Shown piece after piece: positions 32,935 through 42,006 of a stretch of DNA of 64,000 nt. The stretch is from GCA-2708415 sp964353185 (GTDB lineage: Bacteria > Pseudomonadota > Alphaproteobacteria > Micavibrionales > Micavibrionaceae). Both the position numbers and the translations under genes were made by a program. The stretch covers positions 48,734-112,733 of the forward strand of contig CAYGUV010000005.1 of assembly GCA_964353185.1 (NCBI GenBank), read 5' to 3'. The notes beneath the pieces are model-generated. The model made no database searches and had not been told where the DNA came from. It saw only the letters and a list, made by a program, of their open reading frames with translations. Positions within the stretch are counted from its first letter, which is position 1, and each line of letters starts with the position of its first letter.

Positions 32935-33252
32935 ATGAAAAAAACAAACTTACTTATGATGATGGCAGCGTTGGTTTTGGTATCTGCGTGTACACATAAA
33001 AAAGTATCTGTGACAGAATTTAATGACAAAGATAAATCATGCACAGAATTAGAGCGTGAAATTGCCGCAATGGAAGATTTAGAAAACGACATTGATGAAA
33101 AAACAGGAATGTCTGGCCGTAATGTTGGTATGGCTCTTTTATTTTGGCCTGGTGTTATCGTGAATGAGATGAACGCAAGTGATGCCCGTGACCGCGCATC
33201 AGAGCGTAAAGAAAAATTATTTGAAATTTATGACAGCAAGAGCTGTTCTTAA
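32935..33252 (+). CDS. small lipoprotein inserted between sucC and sucD
   Basis: The 105-residue product has an AAGGAGAG ribosome site, a lipoprotein signal with lipobox VSAC (C19) and a charged helical body (ELEREIAAMEDLEND), then a hydrophobic patch NVGMALLFWPGVIVNEMN and a C-terminal cysteine pair region ending SKSCS. Small lipoproteins with an LLFWP patch occur in other Proteobacteria with no known job. Placement in the sucC-D operon is not conserved to my knowledge. It may have been captured for steady expression. Confidence 0.7.
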   Translation: MKKTNLLMMMAALVLVSACTHKKVSVTEFNDKDKSCTELEREIAAMEDLENDIDEKTGMSGRNVGMALLFWPGVIVNEMNASDARDRASERKEKLFEIYDSKSCS

Positions 33253-33272
33253 TCACTAAGAAAGAAATATAA

Positions 33273-34148
33273 ATGTCAGTTTTAATTAATAAAGAGACAA
33301 AAGTTATTTGTCAGGGTTTCACAGGATCACAAGGAACGTTTCATAGTGAGCAAGCGATTGCCTATGGCACAAAAATGGTTGGTGGTGTGACACCCAAAAA
33401 AGGTGGGCAGGAGCATTTGGGCCTTCCTGTTTTTGATACGGTTGCTGATGCGAAAGAACGCACAGGCGCGAATGCAACAGTTATTTATGTGCCGCCGCCC
33501 TATGCCGCTGCTGCGATTGAAGAAGCGATTGATGCGCAGATGGAATTGGCGATTTGTATCACCGAAGGTATTCCTGTTTTGGATATGGTGCGTGTGAAAA
33601 AGAAATTGAAAAATTCAAAAACACGTCTTGTTGGGCCAAACTGCCCCGGGATTATTACGCCAGATGAATGTAAAATTGGCATTATGCCTGGTCACATCCA
33701 TACGCGCGGTAAAATTGGTATTGTCTCACGCTCTGGCACGTTGACGTATGAAGCGGTTGCGCAAACAGGCGCAGTTGGTTTAGGCCAATCAACCTGTATC
33801 GGTATTGGTGGTGACCCAGTCAATGGGACAAACTTTATTGATTGTATTGAGATGTTCATGGATGATCCAGAAACCGAAGGTATCTTGATGATTGGTGAAA
33901 TTGGCGGAACCGCGGAAATTGAAGCGGCTGAATTTTATAAAGGCTTAAAGACCAAGAAACCGATTGCAGGATTTATTGCAGGCGCGACGGCCCCTCCAGG
34001 GAAACGTATGGGTCATGCCGGTGCGATTATCTCAGGCGGCGATGATACAGCCGAAGCCAAAATGGACGCGATGCGCGCCGCAGGTTTTGAAGTATCTGAA
34101 AGTCCCGCTGGTTTAGGTGTTGCTATGAAAGCGGCAATGGGCGGTTAA
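33273..34148 (+). CDS. sucD: succinyl-CoA synthetase, alpha subunit
   Basis: The alpha subunit binds CoA and carries the phosphohistidine. The CoA-binding domain starts at the N-terminus (VICQGFTGSQGTFHSEQAIAYG), and the phosphorylated His is in GHAGAIISGG at about residue 248. The length of 291 residues is standard. It works with SucC as an alpha2beta2 or alphabeta enzyme. A rho-independent terminator at 34184 follows, so the sucA-B-lpd genes need another promoter or read-through. Confidence 0.95.
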   Translation: MSVLINKETKVICQGFTGSQGTFHSEQAIAYGTKMVGGVTPKKGGQEHLGLPVFDTVADAKERTGANATVIYVPPPYAAAAIEEAIDAQMELAICITEGIPVLDMVRVKKKLKNSKTRLVGPNCPGIITPDECKIGIMPGHIHTRGKIGIVSRSGTLTYEAVAQTGAVGLGQSTCIGIGGDPVNGTNFIDCIEMFMDDPETEGILMIGEIGGTAEIEAAEFYKGLKTKKPIAGFIAGATAPPGKRMGHAGAIISGGDDTAEAKMDAMRAAGFEVSESPAGLGVAMKAAMGG

Positions 34149-34183
34149 ATCTTAACCCCTTATTAATAATTACGGAAAATTGT

Positions 34184-34212
34184 GCCGCTCTTTTTAGGGC
34201 GGCTCTTTTTTT
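34184..34212 (+). terminator. terminator after sucD
   Basis: A stem GCCGC/GCGGC (34184-34188 and 34199-34203) with a T-rich loop is followed by CT and eight T (34205-34212). It separates sucC-D from the small membrane-peptide gene and sucA. Confidence 0.7.
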
Positions 34213-34321
34213 GCCTATGGGGGCGAGGGCGGATTCCTGTTAAGTCATTGATTTTACTAGGACAAGTTGTGGCATGCCAAGTGCAATGTTTATGGTAAGC
34301 AAAACAAACAGGAGCGTAACA

Positions 34322-34441
34322 ATGACAACTAAATTATATGTAACAGGAACAACATTATGGCTTATCGGATTGGCAATAATCGCCGATTATAACCCGTTTG
34401 AGAATATTACGGATTTAGCCGGTCAATCATTGTTCTTTTAA
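34322..34441 (+). CDS. 39-residue single-pass membrane peptide
   Basis: Inside the 584-base gap after sucD an AGGAG ribosome site (34310-34314), seven bases before an ATG, introduces a 39-codon frame. The product has one hydrophobic helix, about residues 9-21 (GTTLWLIGLAIIA), and a polar C-terminus ending in SLFF. It is shorter than usual gene finders accept. I know no named family. The strong ribosome site is the main support. Confidence 0.5.
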   Translation: MTTKLYVTGTTLWLIGLAIIADYNPFENITDLAGQSLFF

Positions 34442-34499
34442 AAGTTAAAAATAAAGCCGTTTTCGCGCTTTTTAAATGGCCAATTGTAAAATCGAAAGG

Positions 34500-34670
34500 C
34501 ACGCGCGAGAACGCACATAGTTTCTAAACCCAGAAAAGCCCTTGAAGGACCTTGTCTCTTGATCTGCCCTAGATCAGCCCTCAACCCTTCGAACCCTAAC
34601 AGGGGACTTTAAGGCAAAAACCTAAATGGGGTGTGACTTTTATTCCTTCAAAGTCCGCCCCTTCTTTTTA
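34500..34670 (+). ncRNA. candidate structured RNA or leader with alternative hairpins
   Basis: Downstream of the small peptide gene is a GC-richer, ORF-poor stretch. A terminator-like hairpin can form from GGGG-ACTTT-AAGG at 34602-34614 with CCTT, AAAGT and CCCC at 34645-34661, followed by a T-rich tail (34662-34669). A competing 8-bp helix pairs TTGAAGGA (34542-34549) with TCCTTCAA (34644-34651), sharing the CCTT bases, and a small hairpin TGATCT/AGATCA lies between. This could be an attenuator of the following gene, a 6S-like RNA, or another small RNA. I cannot match it to a named family. Confidence 0.35.
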
Positions 34671-34789
34671 TCTTCAACATTTGTCCCATAACTTATTGCG
34701 TTGATATTCACTTACATCGTTCTTCTTTTGAAATGATAGGTAAAACATGGCATGATATTGTTTTTTTAATAAGAATGATAAAGACACTC

Positions 34790-35320
34790 ATGACTGATAT
34801 GACCTCCGAAGATAAAGCCCTAATGATTTCCTTGCCCTATCGTGTAGGAATTTGGATATCGCAAGTCGATGATATTGAAAACCGTAAAATGGATGATAAG
34901 CACGAAGAAAAAATTTTAGAGGTTGCGATCCAAAAAATGGCGCAGTCCCATCGTAAAATGCCCTTTGCGGCAAATATCATGAAACAGGTCGAAAAATCTC
35001 AAGGCCATTGGAAAAATTGGAAGAATATGAGCGATGAAAAAACTGTTTTACAAGATTTAGACAATATTTTAATCAAGGCCGAAGCCGCGTTAAAGCCTGC
35101 CGAGGTAAAGCAATATAAGCAAGCCGTATGGCAAACGGGTATTTTGGTTGCACAGGCGTATGATGAAAATCATGACCCCGATGGGGAAATGCATATGAAT
35201 CATTTTGCAGAATGGCTTGGAAACTTCTTTACGGCGCCTAAATTGAAAAAAGCACCTGAGAATATGAGCGAAAAAGAAAAAACGGCCTTGAAAAAACTGC
35301 GCACCGTATTAAAACAATAA
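34790..35320 (+). CDS. hypothetical protein upstream of sucA
   Basis: The frame is open from 34733; I use the ATG at 34790 (176 residues) because the region from ALMISLPYRVGIWISQVDD on looks like the start of the folded part, and no ribosome site favours the longer form. The protein is helical and lysine-rich, with WKNWKNM in the middle and an acidic/His-rich loop (DENHDPDGEMHMNHF) near residue 130 that might bind metal. It has no membrane segment. It ends 62 bases before sucA and may be co-transcribed with it. Function is unknown. Confidence 0.6.
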   Translation: MTDMTSEDKALMISLPYRVGIWISQVDDIENRKMDDKHEEKILEVAIQKMAQSHRKMPFAANIMKQVEKSQGHWKNWKNMSDEKTVLQDLDNILIKAEAALKPAEVKQYKQAVWQTGILVAQAYDENHDPDGEMHMNHFAEWLGNFFTAPKLKKAPENMSEKEKTALKKLRTVLKQ

Positions 35321-35382
35321 GAGTAAAAGTTAAGTAAATCAGCGCATTACCATAAGTAAGTGATGCGCGTCACGGAGAACCT

Positions 35383-38265
35383 ATGTCTGACAATCTATCT
35401 TTCCTAACGGGAATTAATTCTGAATATATCGCGCACCTATATGCACAATATCAACGCAACCCCGGTAGTGTTGACCCTAGTTGGAAGCAATTCTTCTCAG
35501 GATTGGATGATGATGAGGTTTCTATCCTGCGTGAGTTGCATGGTGCCAGTTGGACACCAGAAGAAAATCGCCGTGATGAAAATGGTTTTTTAAATCATGG
35601 ATCAGAAAGCATTGCGCGCACGGCCCCGCAAATTGAAGGGGCTGCGGATTTATCATCAGATGATGTAAGGCGCACGACGTTGGATTCAATCCGCGCGATT
35701 ATGTTGATCCGTGCGTATCGCGTGCGCGGACATTTGGTGTCCGATTTAGACCCGCTTGGTTTGCGTGAAGAAAAATACCATCCTGAGTTAGACCCATCCC
35801 ATTATGGATTTGAAGAAAGTGATTATGATCGCCCAATTTTTATTGATGGTGTTTTGGGTTTAGAAACCGCCAGCTTGAATGAAATTATCGCTGCGTTAAA
35901 GGCCACTTATTGCGGTAAAATAGGGGTGGAGTTTATGCATATGTCTGACCCTGCAGAAAAATCATGGGTGCAAGAACGCATTGAAGAGCCACACAATAAA
36001 ACAGAATTTACCGAAGAGGGGCGCAAGGCCATCTATCAACGATTGGTCGCGGCGGAAGGGTTCGAGAATTTCTTACATAAAAAATACCCTGGTACAAAAC
36101 GATTTGGTTTAGATGGGGGTGAATCACTCGTCCCTTGTATTGAACAGATTATGAAGCGTGGGGGGCAATTGGGCCTCAAGGAAATTGTTTTGGGGATGGC
36201 GCATCGCGGACGTTTAAATGTTTTGACGAATGTCATGGGTAAATCATTTACGGCGATGTTTTCTGAATTTCAAGGGTCGCCCACTTTGCCCGATGCGGTG
36301 CAGGGGTCAGGTGATGTGAAATATCATATGGGGGCCTCATCAGATCGTGATTTTGATGGCAATAATATTCATTTATCATTAACGCCAAACCCATCACATT
36401 TGGAAATTGTTAACCCAGTTGTTGTTGGTAAAGTGCGCGCAAAACAAGTGCAGCACGATGATCTAGAGGCAGAAAAAGTTTTACCATTATTGTTGCATGG
36501 GGATGCCGCGTTTGCGGGGCAGGGGTCTGTGCCTGAAACATTGATGATTTCAGAGTTGCCGGGATATCGTGTTGGTGGGTCAATTCATATTGTTATTAAC
36601 AACCAGATTGGTTTTACCACGCGTCCAAAATTTGGCCGCTCTGGCCCATATTGTACGGATGTTGCCAAGATGTTGTCAGCGCCCATTTTTCACGTAAATG
36701 GTGATGATCCAGAGGCTGTTGTTCATGTTGCGCGTATCGCAACGGAGTTCCGTCAAAAGTTTAAAAAAGATGTTGTGATTGATATGTTTTGTTACCGTCG
36801 TCACGGACATAATGAAGGGGATGAGCCTGCGTTTACACAGCCGTTGATGTATAAACAAATCAAAACACAAGAAACAACGCGCATAAAATATGGGAAAAAA
36901 TTAGTTTCCCGTGGCACATTAACTCAAGATGAAGCGGATAAAATCGTTGATGAATTTGATTCACATTTAAGCGATGCGTTTGATGCGGTTGATGGATATA
37001 AAAATAACAAAGCAGATTATTTAGAAGGGTCATGGAGCAATATAAAAGCGGCACCCAAAAATGTGGGAAAAGCAAACACAGCCGTCTCAGAAAAAGAATT
37101 GCAAGAAATTGGCAAGGCGTTGACGTTTGTACCACAAGATTTTAAGGCAAATCCAAAAATCACACGCCAGTTAAAAGCCAAGGCCGAAATGTTTAAAAGC
37201 GGTGAAGGTTTTGATTGGGCAACGGCGGAGGCGATGGCCTTTGGCACGTTGGTGAAAGAAAATTTTGCAGTGCGCTTATCAGGTCAAGATTGTGGGCGGG
37301 GCACGTTCTCCCAACGTCATGCAATTTTATATGATCAAATGACCGAAGAAAAATATTTACCTTTGCAAAATATTGATGAAAAGCAAGGCCGATTTGAAGT
37401 GCATGACAGTCCGCTCTCTGAATTGGCGGTTATGGGGTTTGAATATGGATATGCGTCTGCAGACCCAGACACATTGGTGATGTGGGAAGGACAGTTTGGA
37501 GATTTCGTCAATGGGGCACAAATGGTCATTGACCAGTTCTTGGCGTCATCAGAAACCAAATGGTTGCGTATGAATGGCTTAACCTTGTTATTACCACACG
37601 GGTATGAAGGACAAGGGCCAGAGCATTCCTCTGCCCGTCCTGAGCGTTTCTTGGCCAATTGTGCAGAAGATAATTGGCAGGTGGCAAATTGTTCAACACC
37701 CGCAAACTATTTCCACATATTACGTCGTCAAATGAAACGCGACTTTAGGAAGCCTTTAATTCTTATGACACCTAAATCTTTGCTGCGTCATAAATTATGC
37801 TTTTCAAATTTAAGTGAATTTTCCGAAGGGTCTAGTTTTCAACGTATCTATGAAGATAGCGATGTCAAAGAATTGGCAAAGCCAAAAGATATTAAGCGCG
37901 TTGTTCTTTGTACGGGTAAAGTTTATTATGATTTATTGCAGGAGCGCCGCGAGCGTAAGATTAAAGATGTTACCATTATTCGTTTGGAGAATTTATATCC
38001 ATTCCCTGCTGATGAGTTAGCGGAAGAAGTGAAGAAATATCCAAATGCAGATATTATCTGGTGCCAAGAAGAGCCAGAGAATATGGGGTACTGGCAATTT
38101 GTAGACCGAAGAATTGAGTCTGTTTTAACATCGGTAAAACATAAAGTGGGTCGCCCTGTTTATGTCGGTCGTGATGCCTCCGCTTCGCCTGCTACAGGAC
38201 ATTTGGGAACGCATAATAAACAACAAGCAGCATTAATTGATGCGGCATTAACATTGAAGAAGTAA
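35383..38265 (+). CDS. sucA: 2-oxoglutarate dehydrogenase, E1 component
   Basis: E1 is the thiamine-diphosphate-dependent decarboxylase of the 2-oxoglutarate dehydrogenase complex. The N-terminus (FLTGINSEYIAHLYAQYQ) binds E2. The ThDP motif region GSGDVKYHMG and the HGDAAFAGQG loop follow, and the C-terminal transketolase half ends near KHKVGRPVYVGRDASASPATG. The 960 residues match the family. It is in a row with sucB (18 bases later) and, past one minus-strand gene, lpd. Confidence 0.96.
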   Translation: MSDNLSFLTGINSEYIAHLYAQYQRNPGSVDPSWKQFFSGLDDDEVSILRELHGASWTPEENRRDENGFLNHGSESIARTAPQIEGAADLSSDDVRRTTLDSIRAIMLIRAYRVRGHLVSDLDPLGLREEKYHPELDPSHYGFEESDYDRPIFIDGVLGLETASLNEIIAALKATYCGKIGVEFMHMSDPAEKSWVQERIEEPHNKTEFTEEGRKAIYQRLVAAEGFENFLHKKYPGTKRFGLDGGESLVPCIEQIMKRGGQLGLKEIVLGMAHRGRLNVLTNVMGKSFTAMFSEFQGSPTLPDAVQGSGDVKYHMGASSDRDFDGNNIHLSLTPNPSHLEIVNPVVVGKVRAKQVQHDDLEAEKVLPLLLHGDAAFAGQGSVPETLMISELPGYRVGGSIHIVINNQIGFTTRPKFGRSGPYCTDVAKMLSAPIFHVNGDDPEAVVHVARIATEFRQKFKKDVVIDMFCYRRHGHNEGDEPAFTQPLMYKQIKTQETTRIKYGKKLVSRGTLTQDEADKIVDEFDSHLSDAFDAVDGYKNNKADYLEGSWSNIKAAPKNVGKANTAVSEKELQEIGKALTFVPQDFKANPKITRQLKAKAEMFKSGEGFDWATAEAMAFGTLVKENFAVRLSGQDCGRGTFSQRHAILYDQMTEEKYLPLQNIDEKQGRFEVHDSPLSELAVMGFEYGYASADPDTLVMWEGQFGDFVNGAQMVIDQFLASSETKWLRMNGLTLLLPHGYEGQGPEHSSARPERFLANCAEDNWQVANCSTPANYFHILRRQMKRDFRKPLILMTPKSLLRHKLCFSNLSEFSEGSSFQRIYEDSDVKELAKPKDIKRVVLCTGKVYYDLLQERRERKIKDVTIIRLENLYPFPADELAEEVKKYPNADIIWCQEEPENMGYWQFVDRRIESVLTSVKHKVGRPVYVGRDASASPATGHLGTHNKQQAALIDAALTLKK

Positions 38266-38283
38266 GAAAAGAAAGATAAGAAA

Positions 38284-39522
38284 ATGGCACAGATAATTGT
38301 CCCAACATTGGGTGAATCAGTTTCAGAAGCAACCGTGGCAACATGGTTGAAAAAAGAAGGCGATAGCGTCAAAAAAGACGAAGCAATCGTAGAGTTAGAA
38401 ACAGATAAAGTAACCTTAGAAGTGAATGCATCTGAAGATGGTGTCATAAGCTCCATCGTTGTTCAAGAAGGTGAAAATGTTGAAGTGGGCGCATTATTGG
38501 GTGAGATTGGCGCGGGAAGCGGCGCAGCGTCTAATGACAGCGCTCCGAAAAAAGCCGATACACCAGAAAACCCTGGTGCTAACGAAGGGGTTAAGGAAGT
38601 GGCGGATTCTTCTGTAGAATCTCAAGATGCGCATAAATTATCACCAGCCGTTTTAAAAATGGTGAATGACAATAATTTGGATGCATCTAAAATTTCTGGC
38701 ACTGGTAAAGAGGGTCGTCTTACAAAAGAAGATGTTCAAAACCATATGGATGGTAAGGGCAAAGCGCCAACAGCGGCCCCAACACCCGCACCAAAAGCGC
38801 CAGTGTCAAAAGATAATACAGCGCGTGAAGAGCGTGTGAAAATGTCACGCTTACGTCAATCAATTGCAAAACGTTTAAAAGGCGCGCAAGAAGAAGCGGC
38901 GATTTTAACAACATTCAACGAAGTTGATATGGGCGCGATTATGGCGCTGCGTAAAGAGTACCAAGACCAATTTGTAAAAAAACATGATGTTAAATTAGGG
39001 TTCATGTCATTTTTTGTGAAAGCGTCTGTTCAGGCATTAAAAGAATTTCCAACTGTAAATGCGGAAATTGATGGAAATGAAATTGTTTATAAAAATTTCT
39101 ATGACATCGGAATTGCGGTTAGTACACCGCAAGGATTGATTGTTCCTGTTATTCGTGATTGTGATCAAAAATCTATGGCGCAAATTGAAAAAGATATTAT
39201 CGATGTTGGAACACGCGCACGTGATGGAAAAGTTTCCATTGATGAAATGCAAGGGGGAACCTTTACAGTGACTAATGGTGGTATCTTTGGATCATTAATG
39301 TCCACGCCAATTTTAAATGCACCGCAATCCGCTATTTTGGGTATGCATAAAATTCAACAGCGTCCAATGGTCATGCCAAATGGTGAAATAGAAGCACGTC
39401 CAATGATGTATTTAGCATTATCTTACGACCACCGTATTATTGATGGTAGAGAATCTGTGAGCTTCCTTGTGCGTGTAAAAGAAGCATTGGAAGATCCACA
39501 AAGATTATTACTTAATATATAA
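38284..39522 (+). CDS. sucB: 2-oxoglutarate dehydrogenase, E2 (dihydrolipoyl succinyltransferase)
   Basis: E2 is the core of the complex. The single lipoyl domain carries the lipoylated lysine in VELETDKVTLEV at about residue 43. A peripheral-subunit-binding domain follows (LSPAVLKMVNDN..GKEGRLTKEDV), then an Ala/Pro linker and the catalytic domain, with DHRIIDG near residue 380 holding the active His and Asp. The length of 412 residues is typical. Its stop codon abuts the stop of a convergent deaminase-like gene, with no terminator between. Confidence 0.96.
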   Translation: MAQIIVPTLGESVSEATVATWLKKEGDSVKKDEAIVELETDKVTLEVNASEDGVISSIVVQEGENVEVGALLGEIGAGSGAASNDSAPKKADTPENPGANEGVKEVADSSVESQDAHKLSPAVLKMVNDNNLDASKISGTGKEGRLTKEDVQNHMDGKGKAPTAAPTPAPKAPVSKDNTAREERVKMSRLRQSIAKRLKGAQEEAAILTTFNEVDMGAIMALRKEYQDQFVKKHDVKLGFMSFFVKASVQALKEFPTVNAEIDGNEIVYKNFYDIGIAVSTPQGLIVPVIRDCDQKSMAQIEKDIIDVGTRARDGKVSIDEMQGGTFTVTNGGIFGSLMSTPILNAPQSAILGMHKIQQRPMVMPNGEIEARPMMYLALSYDHRIIDGRESVSFLVRVKEALEDPQRLLLNI

Positions 39523-40482
39523 TCAGCTGTAATTAATAATTTTTTCTTTTGAGAGCATCTCCATGGCCTTAAAGCCGTGGCGGTCGCGACATTTTTGTAT
39601 ATTGCCGATAGTGATACGCGAAATGTTTGCCCCCACCAAATTCACTTGCTCACGCGAAGTGGGCACTTGGGAGCAAAAGAAAAAATCTTTGTTCAATACA
39701 TAGCCATAACGCGCCAAATTCATTAGCATGCGGTTTACAGGTTCTTGGATAAAGCTGTATTTTCCAACGGGTGTTAAAAGGGTGAGCGCCTCTTCAGGGT
39801 CTTGCATGGTGTATCCTTCGACAACATGTGCGCGTGAGGTCAATGATAACTGATTACCAAGCATATCGGTTACAAAGGCAATGGATACTTTTCTTTGTTG
39901 ATGTTTTTGCGCTGCTGTCATAATGGCATGTTGAAAATTCCCCTCGTTAAAATTGGTAAGAGTTTCAATTTCCAAGGGGCTGTCGAGGGGGGCAACATAA
40001 TCTTTATCGATTTCTAATATAGGGCGGATGATTTTTTTGTTTTTATCAATGGCATAAACGTTAGTACCGGCATTCGCCGCGATTTTCATAGACATGGTTT
40101 CAAATTCACCGCCGCGGCGTTTGAAAAAGTCACGATCAAATCCTGCTTCGTCGATATAAATATTTTTAATGCCTGCCTCGACCATGTTTTTGGCGCAGTT
40201 CGGGCAAAAAGGATCCGTAATACATATTGATGCACCATTGGTTGCAAAAGGGGCATTGAGAATAGTATTGGTTTCAGCGTGGATTGTACCTGAGGAATTT
40301 CCAATTTTTTTTGTAGTACCAAATTTATCAAGAATGATTTGTGGCCATTCATTCGTTTTTACGACCGCCATTTGTGGGTAATCTTGATGCCACAAAGCGG
40401 CGGCAATTTTATTGGTGGGGTGAGGGCTTAAAGGGGCAGCTATTCGTGCCGACTTCATCATTTTGAGCGCAAAATTATCCAT
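39523..40482 (-). CDS. cytidine-deaminase-fold protein with unknown C-terminal domain
   Basis: The N-terminal 150 residues carry the zinc site of the deaminase superfamily: HAE at 68-70 and CPNC at 93-96 in TDPFCPNCAKNMVEAGIKNIYID. This resembles dCMP deaminase (ComEB-like) proteins. Residues about 155-319 add an extension without recognisable motif, containing a possible oligomerisation region and several conserved-looking aromatic residues. The substrate might be dCMP, a cytidine, a modified base or RNA. It sits convergent between sucB and lpd, splitting the dehydrogenase complex genes. Confidence 0.7.
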   Translation of the reverse strand: MDNFALKMMKSARIAAPLSPHPTNKIAAALWHQDYPQMAVVKTNEWPQIILDKFGTTKKIGNSSGTIHAETNTILNAPFATNGASICITDPFCPNCAKNMVEAGIKNIYIDEAGFDRDFFKRRGGEFETMSMKIAANAGTNVYAIDKNKKIIRPILEIDKDYVAPLDSPLEIETLTNFNEGNFQHAIMTAAQKHQQRKVSIAFVTDMLGNQLSLTSRAHVVEGYTMQDPEEALTLLTPVGKYSFIQEPVNRMLMNLARYGYVLNKDFFFCSQVPTSREQVNLVGANISRITIGNIQKCRDRHGFKAMEMLSKEKIINYS

Positions 40483-40606
40483 AAAACTAAATTATTTAAT
40501 CGTTATCTTTTCATAAATTACCGTTATTTTTTCTAGCTTAAAGAAGTTTGATACGTTAAAACAGAACATAATTCAATTCACTGACATTTATATATAAAGG
40601 TTTCTT

Positions 40607-42001
40607 ATGGCTGCTTCATCTTATGATCTTATTGTTATTGGCTCTGGCCCTGGTGGTTATGTTTGTGCCATCCGCGCGGCGCAGTTGGGTATGAAGGTCG
40701 CCTGTGTTGAGAAACGCGACACGTTGGGTGGCACGTGTTTAAATATTGGGTGTATTCCGTCTAAGGCATTATTGCACGCATCAGAACGTTTTCACGAGGC
40801 GCATGAAGATTTTGATTCAATGGGTATCACCGCATCGGGTGTTAAATTAGATCTGAAAAAGATGATGGAATATAAGCAGGGCGTGGTTGATGCCAATACA
40901 AAAGGGATCGAATTTTTATTTAAGAAAAATAAAATTGATTGGCTTAAAGGCTTGGGAACGATCAAAGATAAAAATACAGTGGATGTTGATGGCACGTCTT
41001 ATGAAGCTAAGAATATTGTAATTGCCACAGGATCAGACATTGTTGGATTACCGAATATAGAAATTGACGAAGAAAATATTGTGTCTTCCGAAGGGGCGTT
41101 AAAATTAGGTAAGGTTCCAAAAAGCTTAATCGTGATTGGTGGCGGTGTCATTGGTTTGGAGTTAGGGTCAGTTTGGAGCCGCTTGGGCGCAGATGTTACC
41201 GTTGTTGAATTCATGGACCAAATATTACCAAGCATGGATGAAGAAATTCGTAAAGAAGCGAACAAGACATTTAAAAAACAAGGTATCACCTTTAAACTTT
41301 CGACCAAGGTAACGGGCGCAAAGAAAAAAGGTAAAGGTGTTGAACTGACGACTGAGGCCGCTTCTGGAGGCAATGAAGAAACGTTGAGCGCAGATGTCGT
41401 CTTGGTTTGTGTGGGACGTAAGGCGTTTACCGATAAATTAGGGTTGGATAACGCAGGTGTTAAAACAGATGATCGTGGCCGCATTGAAATTAATGACAAG
41501 TTTCAATCGAATGTAGATAGCATTTATGCAATTGGTGATGTGGTTAAAGGCCCAATGTTGGCACATAAAGCCGAAGATGAAGGCGTCGTGTTGGCAGAAA
41601 TGTTGGCAGGACAATCAGGACATATAGATTATAACTTAATCCCGAACGTTGTTTACACCGCGCCAGAAATTGCCAGCGTTGGAAAAACCGAAGAACAATT
41701 AAAGGCCGCAGGTGTAGAGTATAATGTTGGAAAATTTCCCTTCATGGCGAATGGTCGTGCGCGCGCCATGAACAGCGTTGAAGGTTTTGTCAAAATTTTG
41801 GCGGACAAAAAAACAGACCGCGTATTGGGATGCCACATTATTGGGCCAGAGGCAGGAACATTAATTGCGGAAGTCACCGCGGTGATGGAATTTGGCGGAT
41901 CAAGCGAAGACATCGCCCGCACATGCCATGCACACCCAACATTGGAAGAAGTCGTCAAAGAAGCAGCATTAGCGGTACATAAACGTCCGATACATATTTA
42001 A
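40607..42001 (+). CDS. lpd: dihydrolipoyl dehydrogenase (E3)
   Basis: E3 reoxidises the dihydrolipoyl arm of the 2-oxo-acid dehydrogenase complexes with NAD+. The FAD motif GSGPGG is at residues 12-17 and the redox disulfide C44-C49 sits in GGTCLNIGC. NAD-binding GGGVIGLELG is near 180, and the C-terminal HAHPTLEE motif supplies the catalytic His-Glu. The length of 464 residues is standard. The gene follows sucB in function but is interrupted by the convergent deaminase-like gene. Confidence 0.96.
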   Translation: MAASSYDLIVIGSGPGGYVCAIRAAQLGMKVACVEKRDTLGGTCLNIGCIPSKALLHASERFHEAHEDFDSMGITASGVKLDLKKMMEYKQGVVDANTKGIEFLFKKNKIDWLKGLGTIKDKNTVDVDGTSYEAKNIVIATGSDIVGLPNIEIDEENIVSSEGALKLGKVPKSLIVIGGGVIGLELGSVWSRLGADVTVVEFMDQILPSMDEEIRKEANKTFKKQGITFKLSTKVTGAKKKGKGVELTTEAASGGNEETLSADVVLVCVGRKAFTDKLGLDNAGVKTDDRGRIEINDKFQSNVDSIYAIGDVVKGPMLAHKAEDEGVVLAEMLAGQSGHIDYNLIPNVVYTAPEIASVGKTEEQLKAAGVEYNVGKFPFMANGRARAMNSVEGFVKILADKKTDRVLGCHIIGPEAGTLIAEVTAVMEFGGSSEDIARTCHAHPTLEEVVKEAALAVHKRPIHI

Positions 42002-42006
42002 GGTTT

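Noticed and set aside
34500..34670. Firm assignment of this region as 6S RNA, SRP RNA or tmRNA
   Set aside because: No signature sequence of these RNAs is visible and the closing stem does not clearly match 6S. It is kept only as an unnamed candidate.
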